From positions 4,625,501 to 4,689,500 of the forward strand of contig NC_080568.1 in NCBI RefSeq assembly GCF_030253575.1: a DNA stretch of 64,000 bases, read 5' to 3'. A program made the translations under genes and the position numbers. Below the pieces are notes generated by a model. The model was not told the DNA's origin. It saw nothing but the letters and a program-made list of their open reading frames with translations, and ran no database searches. The stretch comes from Rhododendron vialii (Eukaryota > Streptophyta > Magnoliopsida > Ericales > Ericaceae). Numbering within the stretch: position 1 is the first letter of the stretch; every line of letters begins with the position of its first letter. This document shows, piece by piece, positions 1 through 10,580 of the stretch.

Positions 1-1067
1 AGTCACATATCGTATTCAGTCAGTCTCACAAACGTTGCTAGAGAGACAGAAGGGTGATATTATTATTTATAAGTAGATGTATGAACCACCTTGTGGGCAT
101 CTTAAGTTCAATGAGATGACATTCGCCAATCACCATAGCAGTTGAAGGAACTAGAGTGAAATTTTGGAGAGAAAATCCAATAAACCCTTCTGTTTTTGGC
201 ACTAAAATGGGGTAAAAGAGCCTATTTGACAACTCATTTTGGACCACTTTAATCGGAAGTAACCATTTGATTTGTCAAAAACTTACTTTGATGGTTGTGA
301 CATACCGGTGCTACTCTGCTATCGGGGTGTTTGGCACCTTACTTTTCTACTTCCCATTATCTCATTTTTGGGCTTTGATTGTTTGGCAGGCACATCTTAA
401 AACTCATTTTTTACTCCTACTATTGAAAACAGAGGGTCATAGGCTCATACTCCATACCCAAGCGATGATTTCTACCTAATTGAATGAGATTCAAATGGAA
501 CTCTTTTTTTCCTTTACAAAAATGGAAGTGCAAGTATGGTGTGACGCCACCTTTGCCAAAGAGTATTATCCCATCACACAACACTACTATCTGTAAAAAA
601 TTCCACCACACGTACCTAAACTAAGGTCCCGCCAGTGTCCTCTTTGTAAACATAGAATGGATATAATGGAAAGAGAGGTAGCTTTAGCTCACATTGTGTG
701 TGCTGAGTGATTGTGATGACTTCAACCAAATGGACATGCCTGCACATATTTTTCTTCTCATGCAATGACACCATCTAAAAGACTATTCTAATTGGGCCTT
801 GCCCACCAACCTTGACCTACTATCACATATGCTTTGTTTCTTTGATAGATGGGGACTGACTTACTGCCATTTATTTTGAACGATTTGTTGTCTCTATGGT
901 GGCCATTCGTTAATTCGAAACAACTGTTCGTTAATTCGAAACAACTGTCGGATCGCTTTTTTACCATCTCCATCAAATAAAATTGGTATTCGGAAGAGTT
1001 TTAATTAAATTCTTTATAACATTCGACGTCGCACCCGCACGCAGGAAGTAGCATTGTGTTACCAAAT
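1..1067. other. No gene or repeat recognised
   Basis: AT-rich intergenic DNA. The reading frames here are short, lack recognisable domains and have no supporting splice pattern. A short direct repeat of a 'gttaattcgaaacaactg' motif lies near 907-947. I see nothing else that can be named. Confidence 0.5.
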
Positions 1068-1070
1068 TTA

Positions 1071-1203
1071 GGGAAAATGACGGTCAATGGCGTATTTTGA
1101 TAATTAATATCCGCCAATGACATTTTCAGCATTAACAAATATTCTCATCACGTCTTGGGCGGGTATTAATTATCAAAATATGTCCTAGGCCGTCATTTTC
1201 CCC
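1071..1203. mobile_element. Tourist-like MITE (133 bp)
   Basis: The two ends are inverted copies of each other over about 45 bp, beginning gggaaaatgacgg on the left and ending in its complement on the right. The element is flanked by the trinucleotide TTA on both sides (1068-1070 and 1204-1206). A TTA duplication and G-rich ends are typical of PIF/Harbinger-derived Tourist MITEs. It has no coding capacity. The family assignment is inferred from the duplication and the termini only. Confidence 0.65.
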
Positions 1204-2290
1204 TTAATTTATGGGAGCACTCGGGGCCCAACAAGAACATCTAGCCTAGTTGAACATAATACGGGTGGAATAATCTCTACGGCTATAAACTATTGCACTA
1301 TTTATGTTACAAAACGTTCTTTTAAGACCGGTTTAACCGGAGAATTTATATAGAATATTGGATTATAAATTCTGGGACAAATTCTGTAGTCTCTCATTTT
1401 CAGCGTTTTTAAAAAAATTAAAAACACAACGGTGTAAGGACCACATAAAGACAAATTTTTAGTGGAGGGTTGGGATTGTTTTGATCTAATGGTTGAGGTG
1501 CATTTTCACATTTTTAGTGGAGGCCTTCTTTCTTCTCTCGTCTTTGCCTCCCGTTTCTTTTTAGCTTCATCAGCCACCCGTTCCTCTCAAAGGCTTTGGT
1601 TCGTTCCTTTCCTCGAGAGCTTTCCTTTGCTCGTCGAGTTCTTTCTCACTCTCACAATGGAAGAAAATTAGGGATTCGGCACTTTGGAGGCCTTTAAATA
1701 GGAGATTCGGTCCGTGATAAGAGGACAATATAAAAGTTTTTTTTTTTTTTTAATCAGCAAAAATAAAATTTATTTTTTTTGAGGACAATATGAGAGTTAG
1801 GACCACAGGTTCTACTAGCCAACCGGCCCATAAACTCGATAAAATGGGCCAGTCCAATTACGGACACGTTCAAATTAAGGTCCGTAACACACTACTATAA
1901 GACTAACGAGACTAATCGTAAAAGGAAATACTATATTGTTTTATAGGATAACAGTATATATGCGTTCAAAAAAAAAAAAATTTACTAACTCCGTGCAGTG
2001 CTCGGCAAACTGCTAAAAAGTCTGATTCCATTTTGAAACTGGACTTAAATAGTGTAGTTGAAAATAAAATTGGTGCGACTGTAGAAAACGTTGTCACAAT
2101 GAAAAGGACTGCTTCTCAATTTTATTTAATTTTTTATTTATTTGATTTGAATCATTTTGTTGAAACTTTCAAGCCGCAATTTTGGTTGTTTGTTTTATTG
2201 ATGGCCGAGTTGGTCAAAATTCAACTATGGTCTACGATCAACATCAGTGCCAATTTATTCAAACAACAAAAGAGTAGGCTTGGTAACTTA

Positions 2291-2541
2291 GAGCATCCGC
2301 AATGTAATAATCAAAAGTGAATAATTAAAATTTGTCACGTCAGCTTTGATTATTTATTTAGAGGGTTGCTAAAGTTAGCAATGTGAAGTCCCATATTGTT
2401 ACTTTTGATTATTCAAATGCATAAATTTAATTATTGGTTAGGAGGTTGCTAACTTTGATTATTACAATGTGAGCACTTTTTTAAGCACACATTGCTAACT
2501 TTAACAATCTTTTGATTTTGATTATTACATTGTGGATGCTC
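2291..2541. mobile_element. PIF/Harbinger-type MITE (251 bp)
   Basis: Terminal inverted repeats start with gagcatccgcaatgtaataa and end with the near-perfect complement. TTA is duplicated at 2288-2290 and 2542-2544. GAGCATC termini with a TTA duplication are a common plant Tourist/PIF signature. Internal copies of 'gttgctaactttgattatt' give further sub-terminal repeat structure. The element is non-coding and inserted in intergenic DNA. Confidence 0.75.
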
Positions 2542-2544
2542 TTA

Positions 2545-4258
2545 GACAACCCCTCAATTATATCTCAATAATCAACTTATCCTCCTAAACTTGAGAAGCA
2601 CATAAATAGCCACCTATAAATATGGTAGGGTACCACATTCACCCTTTCTATCAGTCGATTTCTAAAAATACTAATCAAAATTTATCGATGACGATTGACT
2701 GACATGTGACTGCTTTAACCCTCATTCGTAATTAAACTAAGAAATATCTTGGGGTAGATACATGCATAAAGTATAGACATTATGGATACAAGCAACATGT
2801 CTTGCTTCACGACACACTTGGCCAACGATCTCTCTTCGATCTGCACGTAAGACCACATCACATATTATTTGCCCACGCTCTCCAATCAATTCCAAGGTCA
2901 AATTGGTAATCTTACAGTTGTTTACTAAACCTTAAAAATCTAGTTCAATGCTTAATTTAAAACATGGATGAAATGATGATCATTTGCATGTTGTGTTTAA
3001 GGATTTGATTCGTAACTGTCTGAAGCTACCCTATGTCATCGTTCAGGGATGTCCATTTAAATAAGCCTAAAAATAACAAATTGTCATAAACCTAACCATG
3101 GCTTTTTGCACTTGAGCCCCACATTTAATTGTTTTGCGAGAAATTCCAAGAGTTATTAAGAGTCACACACTCGTGTAGATCTCATGCACGTAATGATAAA
3201 TGAGTATTTCGAATAGAAGTATTGCTAATAGCTATTGGAGCATATACATAAATTGTGAGCATTTTTTCCTTTGAGACTGGCTTGGGACAGCAACATCAGA
3301 TATCCTAGTTGGCTATATCTTTTTCCGCAATGTACGTTCGAACTAAATTTTCACTTTCTTGGTGCCACCGAAGCTCATGATAATGATGATTCGTGTCCTT
3401 CATTTCCTACACTTTATAAAGAAGAATGTCTTTGCAAAAAAAAAAAACAAGACTTATATGATATTGAAAAAAAAAACCCTCCTGTTTTACTTGTACAAGA
3501 ATGACCTAAGTCTAGAATTATATTCGTGTATTATTTTAAAAAACAAACAATAATTCGTCCATAGCTCTACTAGTACCAATAAATACTGTTTTTCTGAGAG
3601 TTGCTATTTGCGATACTTACCAAAATTCAGGGTCCAATTAAAATTGTGGGTCTAGAGTGGAATTGAAGAATAAGAGGTCGGTTGAGGTTTAAAGGGTTCG
3701 AAGGCAACTTAACATCCTATCCCGAGAGCAATTTTGTTCACGCTCAGCGAGGGTATGCTAATTCCATGTCTCACTTTTCTAATTGAAATCGTTCAATTTT
3801 TCCAAATTCATTTTCTAGGATATCTAGACAAAATTCAGCTCAATCGAATATCAATAACTGCTTCATCTAGGAGTTTATTTATTTTCTCTAAAATTCTTGA
3901 CTGAATTATTGAACTTTTAGATCAATCGCTTATCAGTCTCCTATTAAGATAAATTTTTGCATAGTCTCCTAACAAATGAATTTAGACAACATGAACAGTT
4001 CTGATTATGGTAATAAAACATGGAATGAGCATACCCTTGCGAGGGTGAACAAAGCGATGGTGAACAAAAATTGCTCTCATCTAGCCTCCCTTTTTTATTT
4101 TTTATTTTCATAAGTCCTAGCTCTCCCTTTTGCTTGTTAATAAGTTCTTTTTAATCAACTGTTAATAGTTTTTCCTGTTAACTTGTTGGCAATATATTTC
4201 TTCCTCCAACACTAACTAACCCATTCGATTCAATAGGTAAGACTCTTATTTTTTAAGT
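2545..4258. other. Gene-free AT-rich stretch
   Basis: No reading frame here has a recognisable domain and no convincing splice-linked exons were seen. Two related phrases, 'acaaaattgctctc' and 'gagagcaattttgttc' (about 3725 and 4068), lie in opposite orientation about 350 bp apart and may mark an unclassified fold-back element. Confidence 0.4.
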
Positions 4259-4293
4259 ACTGGCAACAAAAATTTGAATCCAAGTATTGAATT

Positions 4294-4730
4294 CAGGGTC
4301 GGCCCTAGGGCAAGGCCCAAGAGGCCTGCTGCTACGGCCTCCAAATTTTGGGCTAATAATAGGGCCCCCTTCAAAAGAAGAGAGAGTGTGTACATGTGTG
4401 TGTATATATATACACACATTCTCTTTTTTTGTCCACAATATAGAAGAAGTTCTATTGGTGATTTAGTGGTAAAGTACATTCTATCCCGTAGAAAGTGCCT
4501 GAGTTTGAATCCCAGCAAGGTAAATTTTTGTTTTAAGTGCTTATTTGTAAAAAATATTGCTATTGCTACTATGTTTCAAACTTGTGTCAAAGAGGGTAAT
4601 ACATTGAAGCTAAAGCATTTACCATGTTAAATGTGAACTAAAACAATTATATGGATAAATATTTTTGTTATTTTTTTAATTGGAAATATATGTATGGCCC
4701 CACTCAACCAAATATTTTAGGTCGGTCTTG
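4294..4730. mobile_element. Non-autonomous hAT element (437 bp)
   Basis: The left end is cagggtcggccct and the right end ggtcggtcttg, imperfect inverted repeats of the CAGGGCCGGCC type seen in plant hAT elements. An 8-bp target-site duplication flanks it: attgaatt at 4286-4293 and attgaatc at 4731-4738 (7 of 8 match). The interior has a dinucleotide TATA/CACA run near 4395-4420 and a tRNA-like A-box/B-box pair near 4448-4530. It encodes no transposase. Confidence 0.7.
4448..4530 (+). repeat. tRNA-derived SINE-like segment inside the hAT element
   Basis: The stretch contains tgatttagtggtaa, resembling a Pol III A box, followed about 40 bp later by gagtttgaatcccag, resembling a B box. That spacing is usual for tRNA-derived SINE heads. 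No clear 3' tail or target duplication was found, so it is either a decayed SINE or a captured tRNA-like piece. Confidence 0.4.
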
Positions 4731-4778
4731 ATTGAATCATTCAATGTTTGGATTCAAATTTTTATTGTCAGTAAGTGG

Positions 4779-5576
4779 GCAGAATGTACTTTTCGGCACT
4801 GTTGACATCTTGAGATTGAACACATCTTATGACCTAAGTTATGGTCCTGATGCATGTGCAGTGGAATTCTTTACAGATAAATATGTGGTGTTGACATAAC
4901 GCACCCTTAGAAGAAGTATGTGGAGTCATCTGTGTGCAAATTTTTATACTCCCATTTGAACCAAAAAAAAAAATCTTCATCCTAGTAATAACAATATCGA
5001 ACTTTAGTTAGGGAGTTTGATTTTTACACTCTCATGTTATCCACATGCGGTTCTCTTTTTGTTTGGGTTCAAGTTCCTTTTCAATTACAATATTACCCTT
5101 TTCATGAGTGAAGAAAAGCATATACGAAGGACAATTTTGTCATTCAACATAGACAGAATAGAAACCAAAACAATGAGGTGCACTTGGACAAAGGGTTTGC
5201 TAACTGTGCTGGAAAAAAGAGAGAGAGAGATGCTAACTGAGCCTGATTAGGGGTACACCATTTGGTTCACACCGTATTGCGTGGGACTCATTTTGAGATC
5301 CTATATTATTGATTGAAGCCGTTTAATTTGCTTGAAATATTATTTTGAGAGTCTGTGTGAAAAAATCATCTCATTTGTAAAAGACAAGTTCATTCAATTT
5401 TTGTCCCAGCGAATTTAGGAACAAAAAATCGATCAAATTTTTATCAATATCCGAATGAGTTTTTTTTGTTACAGAAACTATTAAAAACATAGTTTAAATA
5501 AATTGAATGGCTTTGATAATCTTCTGAAGTGGGTCTAACATAATCCAGTGTACAAACAATGTAACCACAGCTCTTT
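4779..5576. other. No gene recognised
   Basis: AT-rich sequence with short frames only and no domain, RNA gene or bounded repeat that I can support. Confidence 0.4.
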
Positions 5577-5880
5577 TTTTCGACAAGGAGTGTTCGAGAA
5601 TCACGGATCATACTCCCTCCGTCCCAGTTTGTTTGTCCAATTTCGACATACGTGTCTTTTAAAAAATTATCTATATCTCACAATCTGTAATGTTTTACAT
5701 AATTTCAAAAATATCATATTTTAGACCTAATTGAGATCTATTAAATAAGATCTATATTGCATATAAAAAATTATAAATTGAAACATACAGACACTTATAT
5801 ATGAAGTCTCAAATAGTGAAAATAGACAAATAAATCGGGACGGATGAAATATTTACTTAGGAAATGATGCGGTCCCATAG
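5577..5880 (+). pseudogene. Duplicated fragment of the MKP1 exon, split by a Stowaway MITE
   Basis: Bases from about 5577 to 5612 match the MKP1 coding exon at about 6948-6984 almost perfectly, including cgacaaggagtgttcgagaa. After an intervening MITE, 5850-5880 continues as a weaker match to about 6985-7015, including gatgcggt. The fragment spans roughly 65 bp of host coding sequence and lies about 1.35 kb upstream of its source in the same orientation. It has no start codon or wider gene context and cannot encode a protein. Likely origins are filler DNA at a repaired break or a small local duplication. Confidence 0.75.
5613..5849. mobile_element. Stowaway MITE (Tc1/mariner type, 237 bp)
   Basis: The element starts ctccctccgtcccag and ends gggacggatgaaa, the classic Stowaway terminal repeat. 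It is bounded by TA on each side (5611-5612 and 5850-5851). The intact MKP1 exon has a single TA at the matching position, so it acts as an empty site and independently confirms the TA duplication. Confidence 0.85.
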
Positions 5881-6147
5881 TGTCCACTTTCTAAAAACAA
5901 CTACAAACATGCCAAACTTCCATTTTTTTTTTTTTTTTTTTTGGGCTAAATTCAATTCCTATTCAACAAGAATTTTAATGACATCACATGACTTGACATG
6001 CGTGCTTTAAGGGCAAGCACTATGACGTGGCAGTTTGACTGATTCTGTTTGGGTCCAAAACTGCCCACCCCTCCAACCACTTCTTCTTCCTTCTACAGCT
6101 TCTTGCTTTCTGTTTCTGGTCTACCTGACTTGTTCCTTCAAACACTC

Positions 6148-6167
6148 TCTCTCTCTCTCTCTCTCCA
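6148..6167 (+). repeat. CT microsatellite in the presumed MKP1 5' leader
   Basis: A short run of CT dinucleotides follows acttgttccttcaaacact. CT-rich tracts are frequent in plant 5' leaders. A GA run near 6380-6406 lies in the presumed leader intron. Confidence 0.6.
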
Positions 6168-6177
6168 CAATCTTTGA

Positions 6178-6588
6178 ATGGGTCTTGATTCCCATGTTAT
6201 AGGGTATTCAATGTCGGCTGCAAATCCCCAAAGACCGATCCACTTGTTCAAGTAAGTCTTTTTCTATGCACTTTACTCTCTCTATGTTATTCTTATTGGC
6301 AGCTTTTCTTTAGGTTTTACTTGGTCGTATTTTTGTTTGATTTCTTCTTCTCCTCCTCCTCTCTCTAGAAACATATGTAGAGAGAGAGAGAGAGATAGAG
6401 ATAGAGACATGGTCCTTGCGTATGTGGAGGAAGATGGTCAAAGGTTTTAGTTGAGAAAAAAAAAGGCACAGAGAAATTGGTATTCTGAATGTTGGGTTAC
6501 TTATTTTCAAAACCCTAATCTTGATTGTTACTTTGCCCCTTTCCTAGAAGTATCCCCAATTAGCTTTCTTTGTATTTGTAGAATTTGA
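6178..6588 (+). CDS. Upstream ORF in the MKP1 5' leader
   Basis: An ATG at 6178 opens a small frame beginning MGLDSHVIGYS. A good donor (caa|gtaagt, intron from 6252) and an acceptor (tttgtag, ending 6581) predict a 5'UTR intron. In the spliced leader the frame would stop at 6586-6588, giving about 26 codons and leaving 13 nt before the MKP1 ATG. Without splicing it would stop at 6253-6255. So close a uORF would be expected to lower or condition MKP1 translation. Whether the peptide is conserved is unknown. Confidence 0.4.
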
Positions 6589-6601
6589 CAACGATTGGGA
6601 G

Positions 6602-9600
6602 ATGTTAGGGCAAGAACAAGACAACGGCCGGCCATCCGCCGCCGGTGGTGGTGGTGGTGCTAATCGGAAATCATATTTACGGTCGGTTTCGTGGACTGAC
6701 AGGTCACCTAGAACCCCTAGTCCTCGGCCGAAACCGAACAATAAGTCCAGGTTGTGTCTTCCACCTCTACAACCCCTTTGGATATCCCAGAAGAACCTTG
6801 AGGACTGGCCAAAGGCAGGCTCTGATGATCTTGGCATATGGCCTCAAGCCCCTACCCCCGGGGCAAAAGGGTCAATTAAACAAACTCTGAACCTGGACTC
6901 AGAACAACCCGAAAGAGAATTCGAATGCAAAAAAGACAAGCTTGCCTTTTTCGACAAGGAGTGTTCGAGAATCACGGATCATATTTATTTAGGGAGCGAT
7001 GCGGTAGCAAAGAACCGGGAAGTTCTTCGCGATAATGGGATCACCCATGTGTTGAATTGCGTTGGTTTTGTTTGTCCTGAATATTTTAAGAATGAGCTTG
7101 TATATAAGACCCTTTGGCTGCATGATAGCCCGTCTGAGGATATCACGAGTATACTCTATGATGTTTTTGATTACTTTGAGGATGTTCGAGAACAAAGTGG
7201 GCGAGTGCTCGTCCATTGTTGCCAAGGGGTGTCACGATCGACCTCTTTGGTTATTGCATACCTCATGTGGTGGAAGAAGCAAACCTTTGAAGATGCTTTC
7301 CAATATGTGAAGGCGGCACGTGGGGTGACGAATCCCAACATGGGTTTTGCTTGCCAGCTGTTACTATGCCAGAATCGAACATTGGACTTTCTGGCGAGCC
7401 CGAATTCGGTGTTGCGGATGTATCATATGGCACCTCACTCCCCGTATGATCCCCTTCATCTTGTGCCAAAAATGTTGAGTCAGACAGGTGCTGAAGGCCT
7501 TGATTCTAGAGGAGCGTTCATTATTCATGTTCCTTCGGCCGTTTATGTGTGGATTGGGAAGTATTGTGTCTCAGTGATGTCGGATATTGCAAGGGAAGCT
7601 GCCTTTCAGGTAATCAGATATGAAATGGCACAGGGACCAGTTGTGACCATCGAAGAAGGTAAAGAGCCATCTGAATTTTGGGAGTCTATTGTGAACAAAG
7701 AACTCTTAGCTGATGGTAGCGGTGAAAATGGTTCTGCGTTTGATGGTGAAAGGAAGGTTGATCTTTATGATAAGGACTTTGAAATGTTCCATAAGGCGCT
7801 TTCTGGTGGGATTGTTCCGCCTTTTCCACTGTCTGGAGCTAGATCCGAAACTTGTCTTCCGGCTAGGGAAAATGGCTGGGGCATATTGAGAAAGAAGTTT
7901 GCCAGGGGGAATTTGAAAGAACTTATAAGGTCATCTAAATTGAGCATTGAAGCCACTACATCAAGTCATGGATCAGACTACCCTGATTCTCCATTGCCTT
8001 CGAGCTGTAAATCTGGTTCACCGGATCTCTTCTTTTGTTCTCCAACTGGCAGCCTCTCTGATCCTCTCACTGATCCTTTATCGTCACCAACACCCAGTTG
8101 TAGTTATTCTTTTTCTTCTTTTCTCGAAAGTAGCCCAAAGTTCGGTTCCAAATCCCCTTCACTCTCCCCTTCAACATCTGATTTCTCCAGTTCGTTTACT
8201 TTCTCACCCTCTTCTTCTAACTGGTCCGACTTGTCGTATTTATCATCTCAGTCTTCACCGTCTGGGTTAGAATCTCCAAATCCTTACCGCAAAAATGATA
8301 CTTCCTTGGGGGAAAATGTTTGTTATCTTTGTAAAAGAACTTCTCATTCTTGGGAAAAAGCATTTTCTGGTAACCATGTACTGACGGAGTCAAACGCTTG
8401 TTTTCCGTGCAAGGGAACTACCCTCTCTATTGCTGAGCGCAGGGGGAGTAATCCTCCGCCGCGCATGAGGCTTCCTTCAGTTGATGAGACATCTCAAGTT
8501 CCACAGCGCCTAACAAGATCATATTCGTTTTCTCTACCTGATTCAGAGGATAGCGTGATGAGGGATGTCGAGTGCAACCAGAGTGAGCAAGAAGGATTTT
8601 TGGATGCTGAAATGGTAGATGTTCCTCCCAATGAATTACAGTGTGATATTGAAAGGAGAGAATATGATGCATTTGATCTTCCATCAAGTGATGCAAGAAG
8701 TAGTGTTACAGAAGCGGAAGTAACCAACTTGGTTCTTTATAAGTGGCCTACTTTGGATAAAGTAGATATGCACCCCTTTAATAACCTAGATTCTACATCT
8801 GTGTATCTAACATACGACTCAGTTGGAAGCTCAGGGACAAATAATGCTAATGTTTTGTACATATGGCTGGGGCGTCAATTTTCTTGCGGAGACGGGAAGC
8901 ATCAACTGATCAGTAGTGATGAGGGAAGCGAAAATAGTCATATCCAGTGGGATACGGTTGGCTGCAACTTTCTTAAACAGATGGGTTTGCCGTTGAATTC
9001 CTCCGTGCAGGTATATTGCCTCTTTAGTTTTTCTATAATATTTGCGTCCTTTTGCCTTTTGCCTAGCATGGCTTCAAACATGTCAATATTGATTCCTGGA
9101 TTTCTGGTTTTGTTGTGAAAGTGACTGCACGTATGATGTATACTGTCTGGATAGCAGCCACTGGACAAATGTTTTGCGTTGAGAAAAAGTAGAGGATCTT
9201 TCTGAAATAAATCGCCCACTAGATCCATGTAGTTTCTCTGACTTTCTCCCTAAACAAGTTTACTTGGAATTGGAAGTTACAGTTCTGTTTATGATCAACA
9301 TCTTTATCTCATTATGTACTGCCTTGTGAACATGAGCTTGTCTTTTGATTATTTACACACCCAATCCAAAAATGCTGTTTGCACAACCTATGGTGATTCG
9401 TTCGTATATCAAAATGCCTCTGTTGAACCATGATTTCAGTTCAAGTCCACTACCAAACACCCGTTGGGTCCTAGAGCCAGTCGCCTTTTTCAAAACCCAA
9501 TTGGCTTGTAGCAAAACCAACTCCTACCAAACTTCACGATCTACAAATTGCAGAAGGGTGCTAGTTGCACTTCTGTTTTGTTCGTTCTGTAAAATGTAAT

Positions 9601-9717
9601 GGACTAACTTTCTTATCTGATTTTCCACGGATTGTGCAGATTGTGAGAGAAGGTGAGGAGCCAGAGCAGCTCCTAAATCATCTGAACTGGTTCTCATTTC
9701 ACAAGGCGGAGACCTGA
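6602..9717 (+). CDS. MKP1: MAP kinase phosphatase, MKP1 type (dual-specificity phosphatase)
   Basis: Two coding exons, 6602-9010 and 9640-9717, joined at cag|gtatat and tgcag|att, give about 828 residues (Arabidopsis MKP1 is somewhat shorter). The protein should dephosphorylate the Thr and Tyr of activated stress MAP kinases (MPK3/6 in Arabidopsis) in the cytoplasm, limiting stress and defence signalling. The N-terminus is Gly/Pro/Ser-rich, with a conserved CLPPLQPL-like segment and WPKAGSDD. The phosphatase domain covers about residues 115-260. Its signature HCCQGVSRS has the nucleophile near Cys206, and Asp in HDSPSED is the likely general acid. A gelsolin-like segment follows (SPYDPLHLVPK to VYVWIGK), then a long Ser-rich tail and a second gelsolin-like piece (LYIWLGRQF). 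The last exon encodes IVREGEEPEQLL and ends in TGA. The start was chosen because MLGQE mirrors the Arabidopsis MVGRE start. Reading through the donor adds a false hydrophobic tail. Family identity is very secure. Confidence 0.95.
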
Positions 9718-10427
9718 GGCGACAAACCGAGGGGATAGAAAGATGATTCAAACCCTCCAGAAACATCCAGATTAAGAGGTTATGGTCAGCGATCTGTTGC
9801 AGATTTTTTCATACAAATTGGCATCCCAGGCAGTAGAAGTGCTTCTACTCTGCTTGTGTGATGTATGCCACTGGGTTTATGACAAATCATGTACAGAAGA
9901 CTAGCCTTCTCTATATGCATATAGGAGTGAGTATATAAGCGAATAATTGCAGTCGGATGAATAATTATATGCAATCGATTTTCTTTTAATCTTGTTGTAA
10001 ATCTAGCAAACCTTATTGTTGATATAGCTTTCGCTAAACACAACGCCGAAGGTGTTGCTTTTCATGGCCAATGTTTGCGATTTTCAGTACTTTCAGTTGG
10101 ATTGTATGAAGGGAACTTCGTGCTCGGTGAGAGTAACATTGTTAGATGTAGTTAATGAGGTTTGCACTTCTATCAAATGCATGGAGTACATGGTACCTGC
10201 CATTTGGCTACCGCTCCACTTGTGTATTAAGGAAACTTGCTTCAAGTTCTTTTCTTTTCCTTGCTGGGCTTGAATTTGGCGGGGAAGTTGCGTTTTTTCA
10301 TTTATGTTATGGAGTTGTTCATTGAAAGTATGGAATTACATTTTATCGAGTCTGATTTTTTTTTTTTTTTGATTTAATATCAAGTCTGATATTCCCCAAC
10401 TAAAAGTCTCTGGAAGGTTGAAGTTCA

Positions 10428-10429
<2 letters not shown>
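9718..10429 (+). other. MKP1 3' UTR and flank
   Basis: Sequence after the MKP1 stop is AT-rich with no domain-bearing frame. It probably contains the 3' untranslated region; the exact poly(A) site cannot be fixed. Confidence 0.4.

Positions 10430-10480
<51 letters not shown>
10430..10480. repeat. Long (TC)n microsatellite
   Basis: About 25 uninterrupted TC units, followed by a short imperfect partner with CA repeats up to about 10516. Likely length-polymorphic. Confidence 0.95.
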
Positions 10481-10481
<1 letters not shown>

Positions 10482-10580
10482 AGGTTAAAGTTCATCTCTC
10501 TCTCACACACACACAGACAACTTAAGTATCCGGGGCAATTAAAGATGGGAAAAGTCCTATATGCAATAGGCAGTAGCACC

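Larger units (their letters stand above)
4259..4773. repeat. Palindrome of about 75 bp split by a hAT insertion
   Basis: The left arm (4259-4293) and the right arm (4731-4773) are inverted copies sharing the core aaatttgaatccaa. If the hAT element between them is left out, the arms meet around attgaatcattcaat and form one continuous hairpin. The outer sequence may itself be an old MITE. Confidence 0.6.

Noticed and set aside
9011-9118. Hydrophobic C-terminal tail of MKP1 by intron read-through
   Set aside because: A clear donor (cag|gtatat) and the family-matching last exon IVREGEEPEQ at 9640 show this is intron.
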